A stretch of DNA of 64,000 nucleotides from Nymphaea colorata (lineage: Eukaryota; Streptophyta; Magnoliopsida; Nymphaeales; Nymphaeaceae): positions 25,639,934-25,703,933 of the forward strand of contig NC_045138.2 of the NCBI RefSeq assembly GCF_008831285.2. Reading direction: 5' to 3'. The translations under genes were made by a program, and so were the position numbers. Shown piece after piece: positions 37,215 to 49,696 of the stretch. The notes beneath the pieces were generated by a model. The model saw nothing but the letters and a program-made list of their open reading frames with translations. It had not been told where the DNA came from and did not search any database. Each line of letters begins with the position of its first letter. Position 1 is the stretch's first letter.

Positions 37215-39043
37215 TTAGAAGGAGAAACGATGAGGAATTCCAAGACACAGTGCTGCTGTAGAAAATGTTGAGATAATGGCGACAAGAATGTCTCTCCTGA
37301 TCCAATGGAGCGCGACACCTGTTGGTATCAAACATAAACTATGACAAATTGCCCAAAAAACAGTTTTGCAGGCTTATATCAAGATCCTGATCTTGCGTAG
37401 AATCAAACTATGTTCATAGTTAATTCAGGTGATTGAGAAGGTAAACGACCCAGCTTTTAGGATTCCAATCGGGCCCTCGGCTTATCATAAATGTTAATAA
37501 GGGATGCGCAAATGTACATGATGTAAATTTTAGACTATTTGTTTATGGAGGTAAATTGTCTTTCTTTGTCCAATTCGATTTGTAATTTATTTTCAACAAA
37601 AAGTTAAATCTTGGTCTAATTCAAATGGTAACCTATGGGGACACGAGCGCATTCTTGCTATTGAAGGCCTTTTAATAAGAAATTCCACCATGATTGTCAT
37701 GAAACATCCAAATAACTGGATCATATACAAAATGCGTATAGGTTCTTTTACATTATTGCTTATTTTAGTGAGTTGAATCCTTTATATCATGTGATTTGAT
37801 GAGAGGTTGAATATGCTAATTCAGTTCCCAAGGTTAGAGCTACTTTGGGACTTGGGTCGAATGCGAGATACCTTGCAACTACGGTACAATGCATTCACTA
37901 TAAGAAAAAATTAATCTACAAGTCTTTTCTAATTTTGAGACATATTTGTACAATACTCACCACATGGTGGTTTCTAATGTCAAACGGTCCCTATCTATTT
38001 GACAGTTATACAGAGTTTCATAAATTTTTCTTAATTTTGAGGCATATTTGTAAAACACTAACACACGTTATGTTCCTAATGTTAAACAGCCACTAATGCT
38101 CAATGCGTCCGTTCACGTTTTTGCAAAAAAATAAATAAATAACTACCCTTTTTCGTGCTAACCGCTTCTCTCGTGCTGATTATCCATGGAGATTATATAT
38201 ACTCCTCCCAACACGAAGAAAGAAAATTAAGGCACACCAATCTCAGGCTCACTTTATTTGTGCTTGCGTGGCTTTCTAAAGTAAACTTACCCGCTGAGCT
38301 TGTAGAAAGCAGCTGTGGTACCTGGTACATAATAATGCAAGTTCTTGAGGTGATGAAGACGTCTGTCTTATCGATGCAGCACGTCTCGATGCTTGAGATC
38401 AAATTTGCCAAGCAGGTGCCGCAGTCATTGAGGGAGATGTCCCTTGTGCATTGCACCCAGCCGTGGATCATCTGACCGTCCGTGACGGAAATGTTTCCGG
38501 TCGCGTACATCATCCCGGATCGGTTGCCGGTGGCAGTCGCCGTAAGGTTGTAGAGGAGCGTTAGCAGCTGCAGGTTGAAGACCGCAGGGTCCGAAGCATC
38601 AGGGCTGTCGGGGTTGGTGCTGGAGGAGATGTCCTCCGTGTCCAGAACGCCGATGAAGTTCGAAGGAGAGTATCTCAACACACACTGGTCAAACCACATT
38701 ACCCAAGACTCGCAGGGGGAGTCTGTTCCTTCGGTGGCGTTAGAGATGCAGCCCTTGCAATCCTCCCTTGAGGCGTCGCCGTAGCAGAGCATGGTGCCAT
38801 AAACTCTGTTGGGGGGCTGGCCGGCGACCGCTGTGCCGAAGCCAGTGAGGGACGCGTTGCGCCGCAGCGCGAGGAGCACGCTGTCGACGCTTTGCTTGTA
38901 GGCGGTGCTGGCCTTGTAGTCCTCAGTAGGGGTGTAGCACTGTAGCAGATAGCGAAAGGAAAACGAGCGGCACCTTTCGCCCGGGAAACCGTCGCTGCTA
39001 AGGCTGTGAGTAGGATGGTGCAGAGGCATAGAGTTCCCTTCAT
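37215..39043 (-). pseudogene. DUF26 gene D, frameshifted by an 8-bp duplication
   Basis: Exon 1 is 39043-38291 and exon 2 is 37318-37215, with the same phase-1 intron as genes A and C. The signal peptide (MKGTLCLCTILLTALAATV) is intact. Right after the first mature cysteine, FPFAICY, a tandem 8-base duplication (38933-38940 and 38941-38948) shifts the frame. From the normal ATG the product would be 114 residues ending at 38699. The downstream frame still encodes both DUF26 domains (CYGDASREDCKGC, CTRDISLNDCGTC) and an intact hydrophobic exon 2 (ILVAIISTFSTAALCLGIP). The loss therefore looks recent, unless an in-frame start at 39158, without a signal peptide, is used. Confidence 0.85.
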
Positions 39044-39254
39044 CGTTGTCGAGGACAGAAGCATGAGAAGCTGGTGCCGAGGATGGAGGGTCGGTTTGGG
39101 GTGCGGGATGGTGGATCTGAGCGTCAATCGAGATTCCTTTGAAAGCACTAAGCATCAACCGAGAAGAATATATAACAAGAAAGAAAGATAGCGACTGATC
39201 CGCCGGTTTAAAGGGAGAAGCTCAGAAATTGATAAGGGTTAAACTAGCACAAAA

Positions 39255-39356
39255 GAAGTTGACTTCGTTTTCGTACACGACTTGGGAGATGATGCCATTT
39301 CAAAGGAAGATGACTTTGCTTTCGTAGATGACTTGGGAGATGATGCCACCCCAAAT
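39255..39356. repeat. 51-bp tandem duplication upstream of gene D
   Basis: Two copies of a unit carrying GACTTGGGAGATGATGCC. The first holds TTGACT (W-box); in the second it is changed to ATGACT. Confidence 0.8.
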
Positions 39357-39716
39357 CGGTCCGGACACCGTCGGACGTACCAGACGAAAAATACGGAGAT
39401 ATGCAGCCCTCCAGACCATTGGGCTGGATTAACAAGCCTTTCAATCAAAAGGCCGATAAGTTCTATCGGTCTTCCGCGGATAGGACTTCCAAAGTTAGGA
39501 AAAAACAATGGGCGAGCAAAGGTGGAATCAACAACAGAACGGCTGGAATACCGCCCATTAGACTCCATAGAGTTTGGGCGTACTGGCATTATGTAACGCG
39601 TTCACATTGAGGCCTGACGTGCATCTGAAGGGAACAATAGGTAAATTCATGAAGGATGAACCAATCTCACTTCCCAACGATCGGGACATTATGTTTTGGA
39701 ATCCCTCAGGCTATAC

Positions 39717-39900
39717 TTGCAAAACTATGTATTGGAATGAGCGCTATCGTTTTTGCGTTTCTGAGATACAACGTGTTTTGAACTTGGCCCACTTGCCAAA
39801 GATCTGGACCTTGTGCTTGCAAACCATGCATTGGAATGTGCACTATTGTTTTTACGTTTCTGAGACACAATGCGCTTTTGTTTTGAAAACGTAATAGACA
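39717..39900. repeat. 100-bp tandem repeat
   Basis: Two imperfect copies starting TTGCAAA, each with ATTGGAATG and CGTTTCTGAGA motifs. The open frame across it is a by-product of the repeat. Confidence 0.7.
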
Positions 39901-42900
39901 ACTCGTCGAATAGATACCTGATTACAGTACCAAACTAAAAAGCAGCATATTCATAAAAGGGGTAAAATGATTGGACATGCTGGACTATGGAAAATCAGAC
40001 AGACAGAAGAAGCATTACCGTACATATACAGTTTGAGCTTTTGAAGTTCGAATAGCTGATCCAACAGTTTCAAGATGAAGAAGCAACAGAAAACTACGTT
40101 ATTCATTCCCACTAACTTGCAACAATGGAAAAGCGGAAAGTATGGACATCATTTCTTACAGCACGGTTAGGCCAAGAGCTTAGTAACTCAAAAGATGCAG
40201 GACGACTCCTGAAAAGGTCTTTCTTGAACTGCTCGGCCTCGCCAAATGAAAGCAATTGAGCTTCAAGCCAAAGCAGCACCCGAATGACTCCAAGGGAGCC
40301 ACAAGTACAGAACACGGATGACGAACTGCGAACAAATGAACGAAGCCCCACCAAAGCATGTGTTCATTTCTCTTGGGTTTATACACAAGCAACTCCAAGA
40401 GAGACTTCTCTTCTCTAGTACCGACGAAAACTCAGCTGGCAACTAGCGAGTTGGCTCAGATTACACTAGCTAGAATCAAACGCTCCCATACAAAAAAGCA
40501 TAACAAGAAGCTGTATTGTAACAAGAAAAAGAGAGAAGACGTTTAAGCTTACAGACTGCACTGATGATCATAAACATTTTTTTTTTTGGGTTTCTCCTGA
40601 AGGAGCAAGTGCATAAGGGATAAAATCTTTCATGGAGATGAAAAATATGAGAAACAGGTAGAAAACTGGCAAATCCACCAAAATCAGTTCATCAAATATT
40701 ACAGGAAGGAAAAACATATACAGCATAAGCAGCTGGTAATGTTATACTACTCAGACCTTCACAACGACTTGATTTAGTAGCCAGATATTGTCACTCAAGA
40801 CATCATAGCACCGTTCCGTATCATCAGGCTTAATTAATCCAATCCAATTGAAATTCAAAAAATATGGAGAAGGATTTATCATATGAGCAGGATCAATTAA
40901 ACCCCAATTTCTTCTGAAACAAAACAAAACTCAAACCCAAGGTTATGAAAAAATTGAAAATAAACATACTCGTATTTATTGCTGCAGCATGGTTCAGTCT
41001 AGTCCCTAGTGTCTTTTCACATACCATCTATGCAAAACTGTCGGCCAAAATGATTAAAATGAATGAAACTCGAGTTATTCTTGTTAGACTAGTTTATTTC
41101 TTTTAAAAATGCTTCAACAAATGGAAGGGACTAGCAACTCCAAGTCTTGATTGAAGTGAACACAATGGATTGAATTCACTCATCCAATTGAAAACATAAT
41201 ATGGTGGAGAAAACTATATGAACCTTTCTACTGTACTATCTATAATCTGAAGGTACAAAATGTGGAACTGGTAGCAATCAATCTATGATATATATCTATA
41301 TACATGTGGATGCAAATTCATAAATTCATTATCACGCATACATATCATGGAGGGTTCTAAAGGCAACAGTAAAATAAGCATAGAATACAAAAGACTGGAA
41401 ACCATAGTCAACATAGAAAGTGATCAGTCTTCATCTCAATTTTAAATCAAATACATAACTGTGATATGAATGCATCAAGAATCAATAAATCCACCAAATC
41501 TAATGCATATTTCTACTTTTTAGTTTAAACTAAAAAGCATTTACCAAACTTCTAGGTAGTATTGGAGCACAAGTACCTGCATTCTAAGGTAGCAATTAAC
41601 AGAAAAAAAGAAAAAGAAAATACATGAGTAGTTTAGTACCCTACTGGACACCTGAGATCCTAAACAAAGATGAACAGATGTCTACAGAGATGGAACTTCA
41701 AATCATAACACCGCTCCAGGGCATATGAAATATGTGTGTGTGTGTGTGCATTGCAGATTTTGACGGTCATCAATTTTTTTTTTTCGTGACAATGATGAGG
41801 TTAACATGTCTAGTTTATGTGCCTTGAAGTACAGAAAATTCAACGCTAGTTGGTCTGACACAGTAATGTCAGTTGACTATAAATGAATAAGTGCATACAC
41901 TTGGTTGGAGATAAACGAAGACACGTGTATCTATGCCGAGAATGGATATTATATACAGGCCAGGAATTAGTCGGCTGACCAAGGAATAGGGCAACCAACT
42001 AGGCGCTAGTTTGACGCATAGGTTGAACGATAACCAACCAATTGAGATTTTGACAACTAAGATTTTATGAACTTATTTTCAATAAGTATGACGGCATTGA
42101 CTATGATCCCATATAAAAACCAATGATTCCAATTCATGCATCCTTTTTCAGTGATTTTTTATGCAAATGGATTTGAAAATTTTGCATTCATCCATACAAA
42201 TGGATTTCAAATTTTCAAGAAACTAACTAAAAATGGCTGGACAACCAGCCAACATTGTATCACAGATAAATGACGACGGTCGACAAACTAGGGTAGCAGC
42301 TAGCATTGAACAGTAAATAAACATGGATGTTGTACATGCATATCTGCATAAATACACCGTTGCTAACTAAACATGAAAAAGTAGAAGAAAATTGAGAAAA
42401 CATGAAAGCTCTTGACATTAGGAAAACTGACAAAATATTGTGTTTCTATCACGTCTTCGGGCCATTGTTCCAGAAAAAATTAATATAATTTAAATCTTTT
42501 GAGATTTCCTTTAAAACTATGATAACTATATTGAATTGTTATGGATGTTCTTGTAATAAACATAGTAGAAAACTCATTTTACTCATAGTTTTTTAATATA
42601 TTTTCATTTGTTAAACTCCCAAGATTTTCCACCCAAAAATGCAACCCATACAATCGAAAACATCACTCATGAAAACCTGAAATGAACATATATCTGTTGC
42701 CCTGTCATTGTCTGTTTCAACCAACCAAAAGAATGGCTAAACTATTGAATTCGTAACATAGAACTACTACACTTAGGTAGATAAGAGTCAAGACATTCTA
42801 AAAATTAGTCAAGATAAATTGAGCTTTTCAGCCCATAGGTTTGGAAATTAAAGCAGCACATGCTGATCATGTTCTGGCAGCATGGATAAGCTACATGAAC

Positions 42901-43722
42901 CCATAAATTCAACATGAAAGCCGGTGGCAAGCAACAAAAGGTGCAAGATATAGGCAACACATTACAGGTTTACACTAAGTGGGCAAAAGTGTTAATCAAT
43001 GAAAAAAGCTCACTCTCACCTAGGTGGGCATAGTCACCCACAAAAAAGGTTCTAAAAGGTTGTGACAATTAACTTTGATTGATAGCCTTGGATATGATCT
43101 GAGATTGATCCTTAATCCATGTTAGGAGAAATCCACTGCCAAAGCAAGCAGTAAATTTCACAACCATGGGTTTGAGAGGGGTACTACATCACTAAAAACC
43201 ATGGGTCTGTAGTATGAAAGGGGGGCAAGGGGTCGGAGACCCTACATATCTGTGTTTCTAAAATCCTTGCAGATCTGCTGTAAGCCTGTAACAGTTGTAC
43301 TAGGCATCACCAGTTCAGAACTGGCGAAGGATGGCGAAAGTCTATCCGTAGTAAGGAAAACAAGTCATTTAGGGCAAGTTTGATTGACTGGGTATTTGTT
43401 TCTGGTCAGTTAGTCCAGAAAAGGGAGTTCTTGATTTTCAGTCAGACCCTTTCAGGGCACACAAATCCTGAAAATCTGTGTGACTGTGTGTTATATGTGT
43501 TAAACATGGACATGTTATCCAGGATCTTTCCATGTTTTATTGACTCTTTACAAGCCATCCAAATAATCAAACTTGCCCTTAATATCAAGCTTCTACAGAT
43601 TACAACTTGTGTATCTAGATGGAGGCAAACGTCATATATTTTACACCGAAGCCTTCTGAATTAAATTATAGTTAAACAAAAAGTAAATGGGCACAAACAA
43701 AGACCAGTTTACGTGTCACACC
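39901..43722. other. AT-rich intergenic DNA
   Basis: I see no gene here. A GC-richer patch at 40112-40400 has a minus-strand frame of 80 codons with no recognisable domain and no splice partner. A (TG)n microsatellite is at 41733-41748. The right end is the 3' UTR of the Arg/Ser-rich gene. Confidence 0.5.
41733..41748. repeat. (TG)n microsatellite
   Basis: Eight TG units in intergenic DNA. Confidence 0.85.
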
Positions 43723-46003
43723 TTATCGTTGTAACTGCCGCCTTGCCAGTGCTGGGGCCTTCTTAGGGATGTAAACCTTGTAGCTCACCTGAACAAACCA
43801 TTGCAGCATTAATTTTTGCAGCAAGTTCTCCAATAAATAATCTATGGATTGCATTTCATGACAGTTGCCAAGTGCAATTTATTCACAAGTGGACAAAAGA
43901 AAGACCAACTTCAAAGATATCATATACATACACTCACCGGTTCCCCTGGCCAACTTCAAACATATCATATCATATATATTACCCTAACCATGAACGAGAG
44001 GATGCAAAAGAAGACCTATATGAGAGTTAAACTGAAACAAAATCACTAACCTGCACCATTTCTCCACCCCGCATGACAGACATGGTCTTCTGTTCATACT
44101 GTGAGGCCTCCGTTGTCATGGTTTTGCTCCCAGTTTGTTCAAAATTACTTATAGCAGAACCAGAACCTCGTGAGGCAACAGAAGGAACTCTATCAGTGCC
44201 ATTAGCCTCCAGATCATGCACCACGCTACTTACAGAAGCGGCTGCTGGTTTCATAATAGATTCTTTTTGTAATGTTTCTCTTTCTCTCGACATTGTGGTA
44301 GGAGTTCCCTTTGATACAGCTGCCTGATGCGGGACCTTCTGGCTTCTGTTCAGTTCAACTGCAGCATTCTTATTGACAATGGCTCCTCCTCCAGCTTTCT
44401 TCACTTCAGTAACTTTAGAATTCATATTGTTCTCATCATTGTTACAGACTGTGGAAATACGTGTGGAAGACATAATGCTTCTAGCCTGTGATGAATCAGA
44501 ATAATTCGACAGGATGTTACCACCAATGCGATCAGAGTCTTCAACTCCTCGAATCCCACTAGGGTTGCCCCTCCCCAACATGCTATCAGGAATGCCTTCA
44601 GCTGTGCTGCCTGTGTTAATAGAGGAAGTTCTACCGGTTTCCTCACCAACAGTCTTTGCCATTAACAGTGTGCGGCCACCACCATCAGCATGTCCCTTAA
44701 CAAGAGTTGGTGTCTTTCCCTGCTGTTTGCCGTGGAACCTTTTCAAATTTTCCAACGCCTTCTGCCTTAATATTGCTTCCAGATCACTGTCATCAGAACT
44801 ACCAGTATTAATTAAAGTACCGCCCTCATCACCAGCTTGACAATGGTTTGAACCAATTTCATACTGATGACAGTTTGTGGAAAAATCTTGTGATCCCCTT
44901 CCATCGTGTACAATATTTGAAGCATGTGGTGAATTACCATTTTCAGGATCCTTTTCCAGGTTACGCTTCATTATATTACTTGAATCATCAAAAAGTATAT
45001 CATTGTCTGCACCCATTTCCCATCTTTCATTTTCATCTATATATTTTCTTTCAGCAGCATCTTCAGCACCATCTTCATGATTGGCGTGAGACTTATCATC
45101 TTTCCCAGACACACCATCTTCATAAGATTGGGATTCCGCAAACCCTCCATTGTCCGTTCCTTGATCCCCATTTCCGTTTTTGACCAATCTACGGGCATCC
45201 TCTGTTACTTCCGCTCGATTGGCTCTGCACTCACTACATGAAGAAGAGCTCACAGAACCATGTCTATCCACTTCTCTTCCACTACCCTTCCAAGATTCCT
45301 TCTTTTTCATTTTCCCTCTCTTAGACCCGCCTTTTGTAACTATTTCTTCCCTCTTTGACCTCCTGTACCAGCTTTCTTTATCACTGCTGCCGCAAGTCGA
45401 ACAGCTCTCACTCGAAGAATAATCGCTAGTAGAACTACCGGATGAATCTCTACGTGATCGTGTCTTCGTCCTCCTCTTCTGCTTCACCTTACTCGATTTT
45501 TTCCTGTATTCCCCTTCGGATTTCCTCGATCTTTTCCTCCCCTTCCTCCGCAGAGTAGAATCATCAACACTGCTAGAGCCTCGAGCCCTCTTTCTCTTTG
45601 CCTCCCTTCGTCTACGTTTCCTCTTGGTATACGAATCATCTGAATCGGAACTAGAGGTAGACAGAGATCGATCTCGGCGACGCTTCTTAGACTTGTGTTT
45701 CAATCTCCCGGCCTGCACGTCACACAATTCTCACCACATCATCTAGGATTCCAGAATCACAATGAAACACAGAAATCACCGAATCCGCCAAAATAAAAAC
45801 CCGGAAATGCCTGTCGGAGTTACTCAAAACAAAAAAAAGAGGGAAAACACCTAAACCTAAGTGTTGAAGTACAAAATTCGAAACATAACTGAATCAAAAC
45901 CAATCAGATTTCTTCTAATCAAACAAAAGGGTTTGCGTCAGATGCCACTTACATCATCATCGTCATTGGAAGTATTTTTGATCGACTTAGAAGGATCCTT
46001 CAT
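43723..46003 (-). CDS. Arg/Ser-rich nuclear protein of unknown function
   Basis: Three coding exons, 46003-45953, 45712-44051 and 43788-43723, encode 592 residues. The first exon is short and acidic at its end (NTSNDDDD). The large exon opens with a highly basic Lys/Arg/Ser region (residues about 20-120) full of RS and KR runs, which predicts nuclear location and disorder. A cysteine-bearing Ser-rich patch follows. The middle is acidic and Ser/Asn-rich, with a small ordered-looking segment DLEAILRQKALENLKRFHG. The C-terminus (MSVMRGGEMVQ, then VSYKVYIPKKAPALARR) crosses the last intron and looks well conserved. It resembles plant SRRM/pinin-like Arg/Ser-rich proteins, so a role near RNA processing is plausible but not shown. 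The acceptor at 46004 and upstream sequence suggest a leader intron. Confidence 0.88.
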
Positions 46004-46094
46004 CCCTGCAACAGGAATACAAGCAGAAAAAAGGGGGGAAAGGGAACAAGCAAACACAGACAACCGAGTTAGACGAAAAGAGATTGAAACAAAT

Positions 46095-46103
46095 AAACCC
46101 TAA
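46095..46103 (+). promoter_or_regulatory. Telo-box upstream of the Arg/Ser-rich gene
   Basis: AAACCCTAA, about 95 bases upstream of the minus-strand start codon. Telo-boxes are frequent near starts of plant housekeeping genes. Confidence 0.4.
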
Positions 46104-46130
46104 TGGTTACCATGCGTTAGCTCTAATTAA

Positions 46131-46157
46131 TCTCTCTCTCTCTCTCTCTCTCTCTCT
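46131..46157. repeat. (TC)n microsatellite
   Basis: A 27-base TC run in the upstream or leader region of the Arg/Ser-rich gene. Confidence 0.9.
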
Positions 46158-46359
46158 GTGGTTTCCCAGAATGGGACGAGAAGGCGGGGCGGGAGAGATC
46201 AGAGCGCGTTTCTCCGAAAGGTGCTCGCGGGTTATGGCTCTCCGCTCGGAGGAGAAAAGAAAGGAGTCGCGACAGAGGATGGAGCAAATGGAAGAGGAAG
46301 ATCCTGAGCCTACCGCCCTTATCATAGATCGGGTTAGGACCAAAGTGTAATGCTATCCA

Positions 46360-49300
46360 ATCCAAATAGTTGCTCACTTGCGGACATCGACGGATTGAGT
46401 TTCAATAGTGAATACAGATCCGGATCTTCATAAAAGTCCTACCAGAATCACCAGATTACATGTCCCAGCTTATGATAGTCGGACCCGACGTCTACAATCC
46501 AAATCCAAATGCGAGTCCTGATCCTAATCCAATTATATAGAAATCTCATTAAGTTGCATTTGCTAAAAGTTGGATCAATCCCAGATCCAAAACCTATAAA
46601 TTTATGACTACCACCATCAGCATGTCCGAGCTTAAAATTTGCAAATGTTAGACCAGCCGTGTTCAGTATTTATAACATTAATTTATTTAAAAATATGTAC
46701 ATTTTTTATTATTTATGTATTATACCGTATTTTTATATAATATAATCTATATATATTTTTATTGTAATCGGGCCAACCTTAGGCCTGGGTTCGGGCTGCG
46801 GGCCCAACTCGACTCAGCTCAAATTTTTTATTTGGTCCGGCCGGCTGATGCCGGCCTATTTAGCCAATTAAAATATCAGATAAATGCAAGTTGTATTATA
46901 CTAAAAAGTGATTTGACGGAAGTGGGTAATGCTATTTATGCTTTAGATGGGAACATTTTGCTTCTTTTGGGCCCTGGACTAAACATATATAATTGTACTT
47001 TATGTGCTTTGGTCACAATTATATCAATTGCCCCAACCCAACTTCACACGTGTGTGTATATGTGAGAGCCGAGAATTCAATAGTGGGTGATAGAAAACAA
47101 AAGGCGGCAACAAACAAAAAACAAAGCATGGAACACATTGCCAAAATGAGTGACAAGATATCCATGATCATAAATACGAAACAAAAAAAGTCTGATTGAT
47201 TTTTGTAGCAGAAAAGTGTTCCCATCCTCATTGCTTCAGTTTTTTGTCGTGAAAAATAAATTGTCAAACATTGAACTTCAGAATTTTTTCTTGTTCTTTT
47301 CTTTTCTTCAAGTGGAGCACTTTACTTGAGCCAGTCATCAATAAAGGGTGCGGTTTCACGGCCGCCGAGAATGGTCTCGGCTCCGGTGAGAAATTTCCCG
47401 GTCAACACGTGAGGCCGTAGATTGAAATATTCGAGGGCAGAGGATGAAGGGCTAGGCTTGCATGGTTAGCCGCAGGGTTTGACACAGTCCATATGCAGCC
47501 TCTTCAGCAGTCATTGCACATATTTTAAGCGACTTGTATTGTGCAACGCTGGTCAAAATAGGCAGGTCCTATCCCAGCGTTGGTGTGCACCCAATCCACA
47601 AAATTTGGGGCCTTTTTTGTTGTATACATGTTTTCGATCTAGATTCATTAATGATGTGGCCTAGATTCTTATCCAATTTCCAATATGGTCACCTTCCCCT
47701 CTCTCTCTCTCTCTCTCTCATAATTCTATTTGAACAGAACTACCAGTTGAGTTGAATAGTCTTCATTGGCTTTGCCGATGAATTCATGTGACAAGGACTG
47801 TTATGTGAAAAGAAGAATTTGTGCAGTTGAGGTCCGGTGCAAGTTTGTGTACAAGTCCCTCCTAAATCCCAGATATAAACAAAAACTACATATAAAGATG
47901 GAATATAATGGTTGATTTGATGAAAAACTCCACATTTAGTCGTGTTTTTCAATTTCAAATTATGTTCGTCAGATCACCAGATTTTAACATTCTACAATTA
48001 TGTGAAATCATAGAATCCTGTATACATATCATGTTGACACAATTCATAGGGCAATTCATCCCCAGGCAAGGATGCCAGTCACATTTATATGGTTAAATTT
48101 GATTAGAACATAGAAAAGAATAGAAAAGGTCAATATACATTTGATTGTTCAGGACTTAAGGCCAGACTTGAGTCACTTTGGAAAAAGACTAGAGAGATGT
48201 GTCTTGTGATACGTTTAATATGTAAATAGAATACGAATGTAACTGGTTTGATCGTTCCATTCCAGGACAGCATGAGGATAAACGTAAGAAGGCGAGAATC
48301 TACCAAGAAAGGACAGACAAATTTGCACCTTCTGCGCACCATCCATGTGGGAACAGTCAATTACGTGCATATAAGAAGGATCTTCTGATCATCTCTAGTA
48401 GATGATAATGGTCTGTAAGAACAACTATTAAGAACGAATCATGCCAGTTATCGTATCATTTCGGGATTGCACAGTAACTGGAAGTTTGTTGGCAGTAGCC
48501 TATGTTCTGCCCGATCACGTCATGATCAGCTGACTGGCAATGGCTAAAACATGGAAGACGATGATAGTGGTAATGTCTACCACACAAAGAGATGATGATC
48601 ATAATGATAATGGGGTCTGCATGAACAGATGCTGCGGATGATGATAACAGCAAATTTATACACGATTAAGGCACCAAATCAACATTTCTCTCTCGTTTTC
48701 TCTTCCCTTTCATTAATCGTGGTCGGCTAAGTATCTTTGACTTGATCGAACAGCAGAGGCAAGTGGGTCCAGCACCGGCGGCAGACCCCTTTTGTTTGAA
48801 TCTTAAATCTCAGATTGATTCTCTAGAAAGACTACTTCACCCTTTTCGTCGGCAGAACCATCTATTCAAATTATCATTTTCCTTTTGCTTTACCTCCTGT
48901 TTTGCTGCAGTCAACTCCATGTTTGGATAGGAAAGCGTTGAATTCTATCCAATATAATGAGCTTTCCCCAACTCGAGCATCGATATACTCGGATTTCTCC
49001 AACATTGACTGGTGCTATTAAGCAAATAGTAGATATTGGTTACGTTTCAAATAAAGAAACAGCTAAGACCCAACATGAATAGCTGTGGTTAGTACATGCT
49101 TGACTGAGATTCATCCATAGACCATGATCAAACTTGGCTGCCTTTAACATATATATGAAATCTTTTAAAAGGATTAACATAACCATTTGCATGTTTAAAA
49201 CATAATTAGCCGTTCAAGTAAATGAAAAGATCTCAAACCTGTGTAAGTGTTTGCTACGCACTAAAAATCATTCATATTTACCGGTGGAGAGATGAATTAC

Positions 49301-49500
49301 CGACGCTACTGATGCGGATTTGTCGATGGCTCTTCGGGAAACGGTGGAAGGATTAAGGAGGATATTTTATGAAGTACCGACGAAGCTGCTTTCACCGGCA
49401 CGAGGCACGGATATGAGAGCTCGTAAAAGGGAAACGGCAATGAGATCTCTGCCAGCGTAGGCGTGAAGACAGACGATGAGCCAGGAAGGAGGAAGAACGA
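46360..49500. other. Intergenic DNA
   Basis: No gene is supported. A segment at 46760-46870 is rich in GGGCC/CCGGC words such as GGCCTGGGTTCGGGC. A (CT)n run is at 47699-47719. Open frames are short and without domains. Confidence 0.45.
47699..47719. repeat. (CT)n microsatellite
   Basis: A CT run of about ten units. Confidence 0.85.
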
Positions 49501-49525
49501 GTCCAAGGTCTGTGGTGGGCCTCCT

Positions 49526-49559
49526 ACGTGGCGGCTCAGGGACGTCGACATGTATAAAT
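49526..49559 (+). promoter_or_regulatory. Core promoter of the PP2C gene: ABRE-like site and TATA box
   Basis: ACGTGGC at 49526-49532 matches the abscisic-acid response element core. TATAAAT follows at 49553-49559, leaving a leader of about 110 bases before the ATG at 49697. Use of either site is inferred from spacing only. Confidence 0.5.
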
Positions 49560-49696
49560 GGTGTCTCGTGGATCCTCTGATCAGGAGCCACCACTTGTCA
49601 CCTGTTTTTCGTGACAAATAGAGAAGGCGGAGGGAATTCGTGGGAAGAGAGGTGCAGTTTCTTTTAACCGCTTCAGCCCTACATTCAGAGGACACC

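Noticed and set aside
40112-40400. Minus-strand frames of 72-80 codons
   Set aside because: GC-richer and somewhat protein-like, but no domain, no splice partner and no clear start. Could be a decayed exon.
44073-45422. Several plus-strand frames within the Arg/Ser-rich gene
   Set aside because: Antisense shadows of a Ser/Lys-rich exon.
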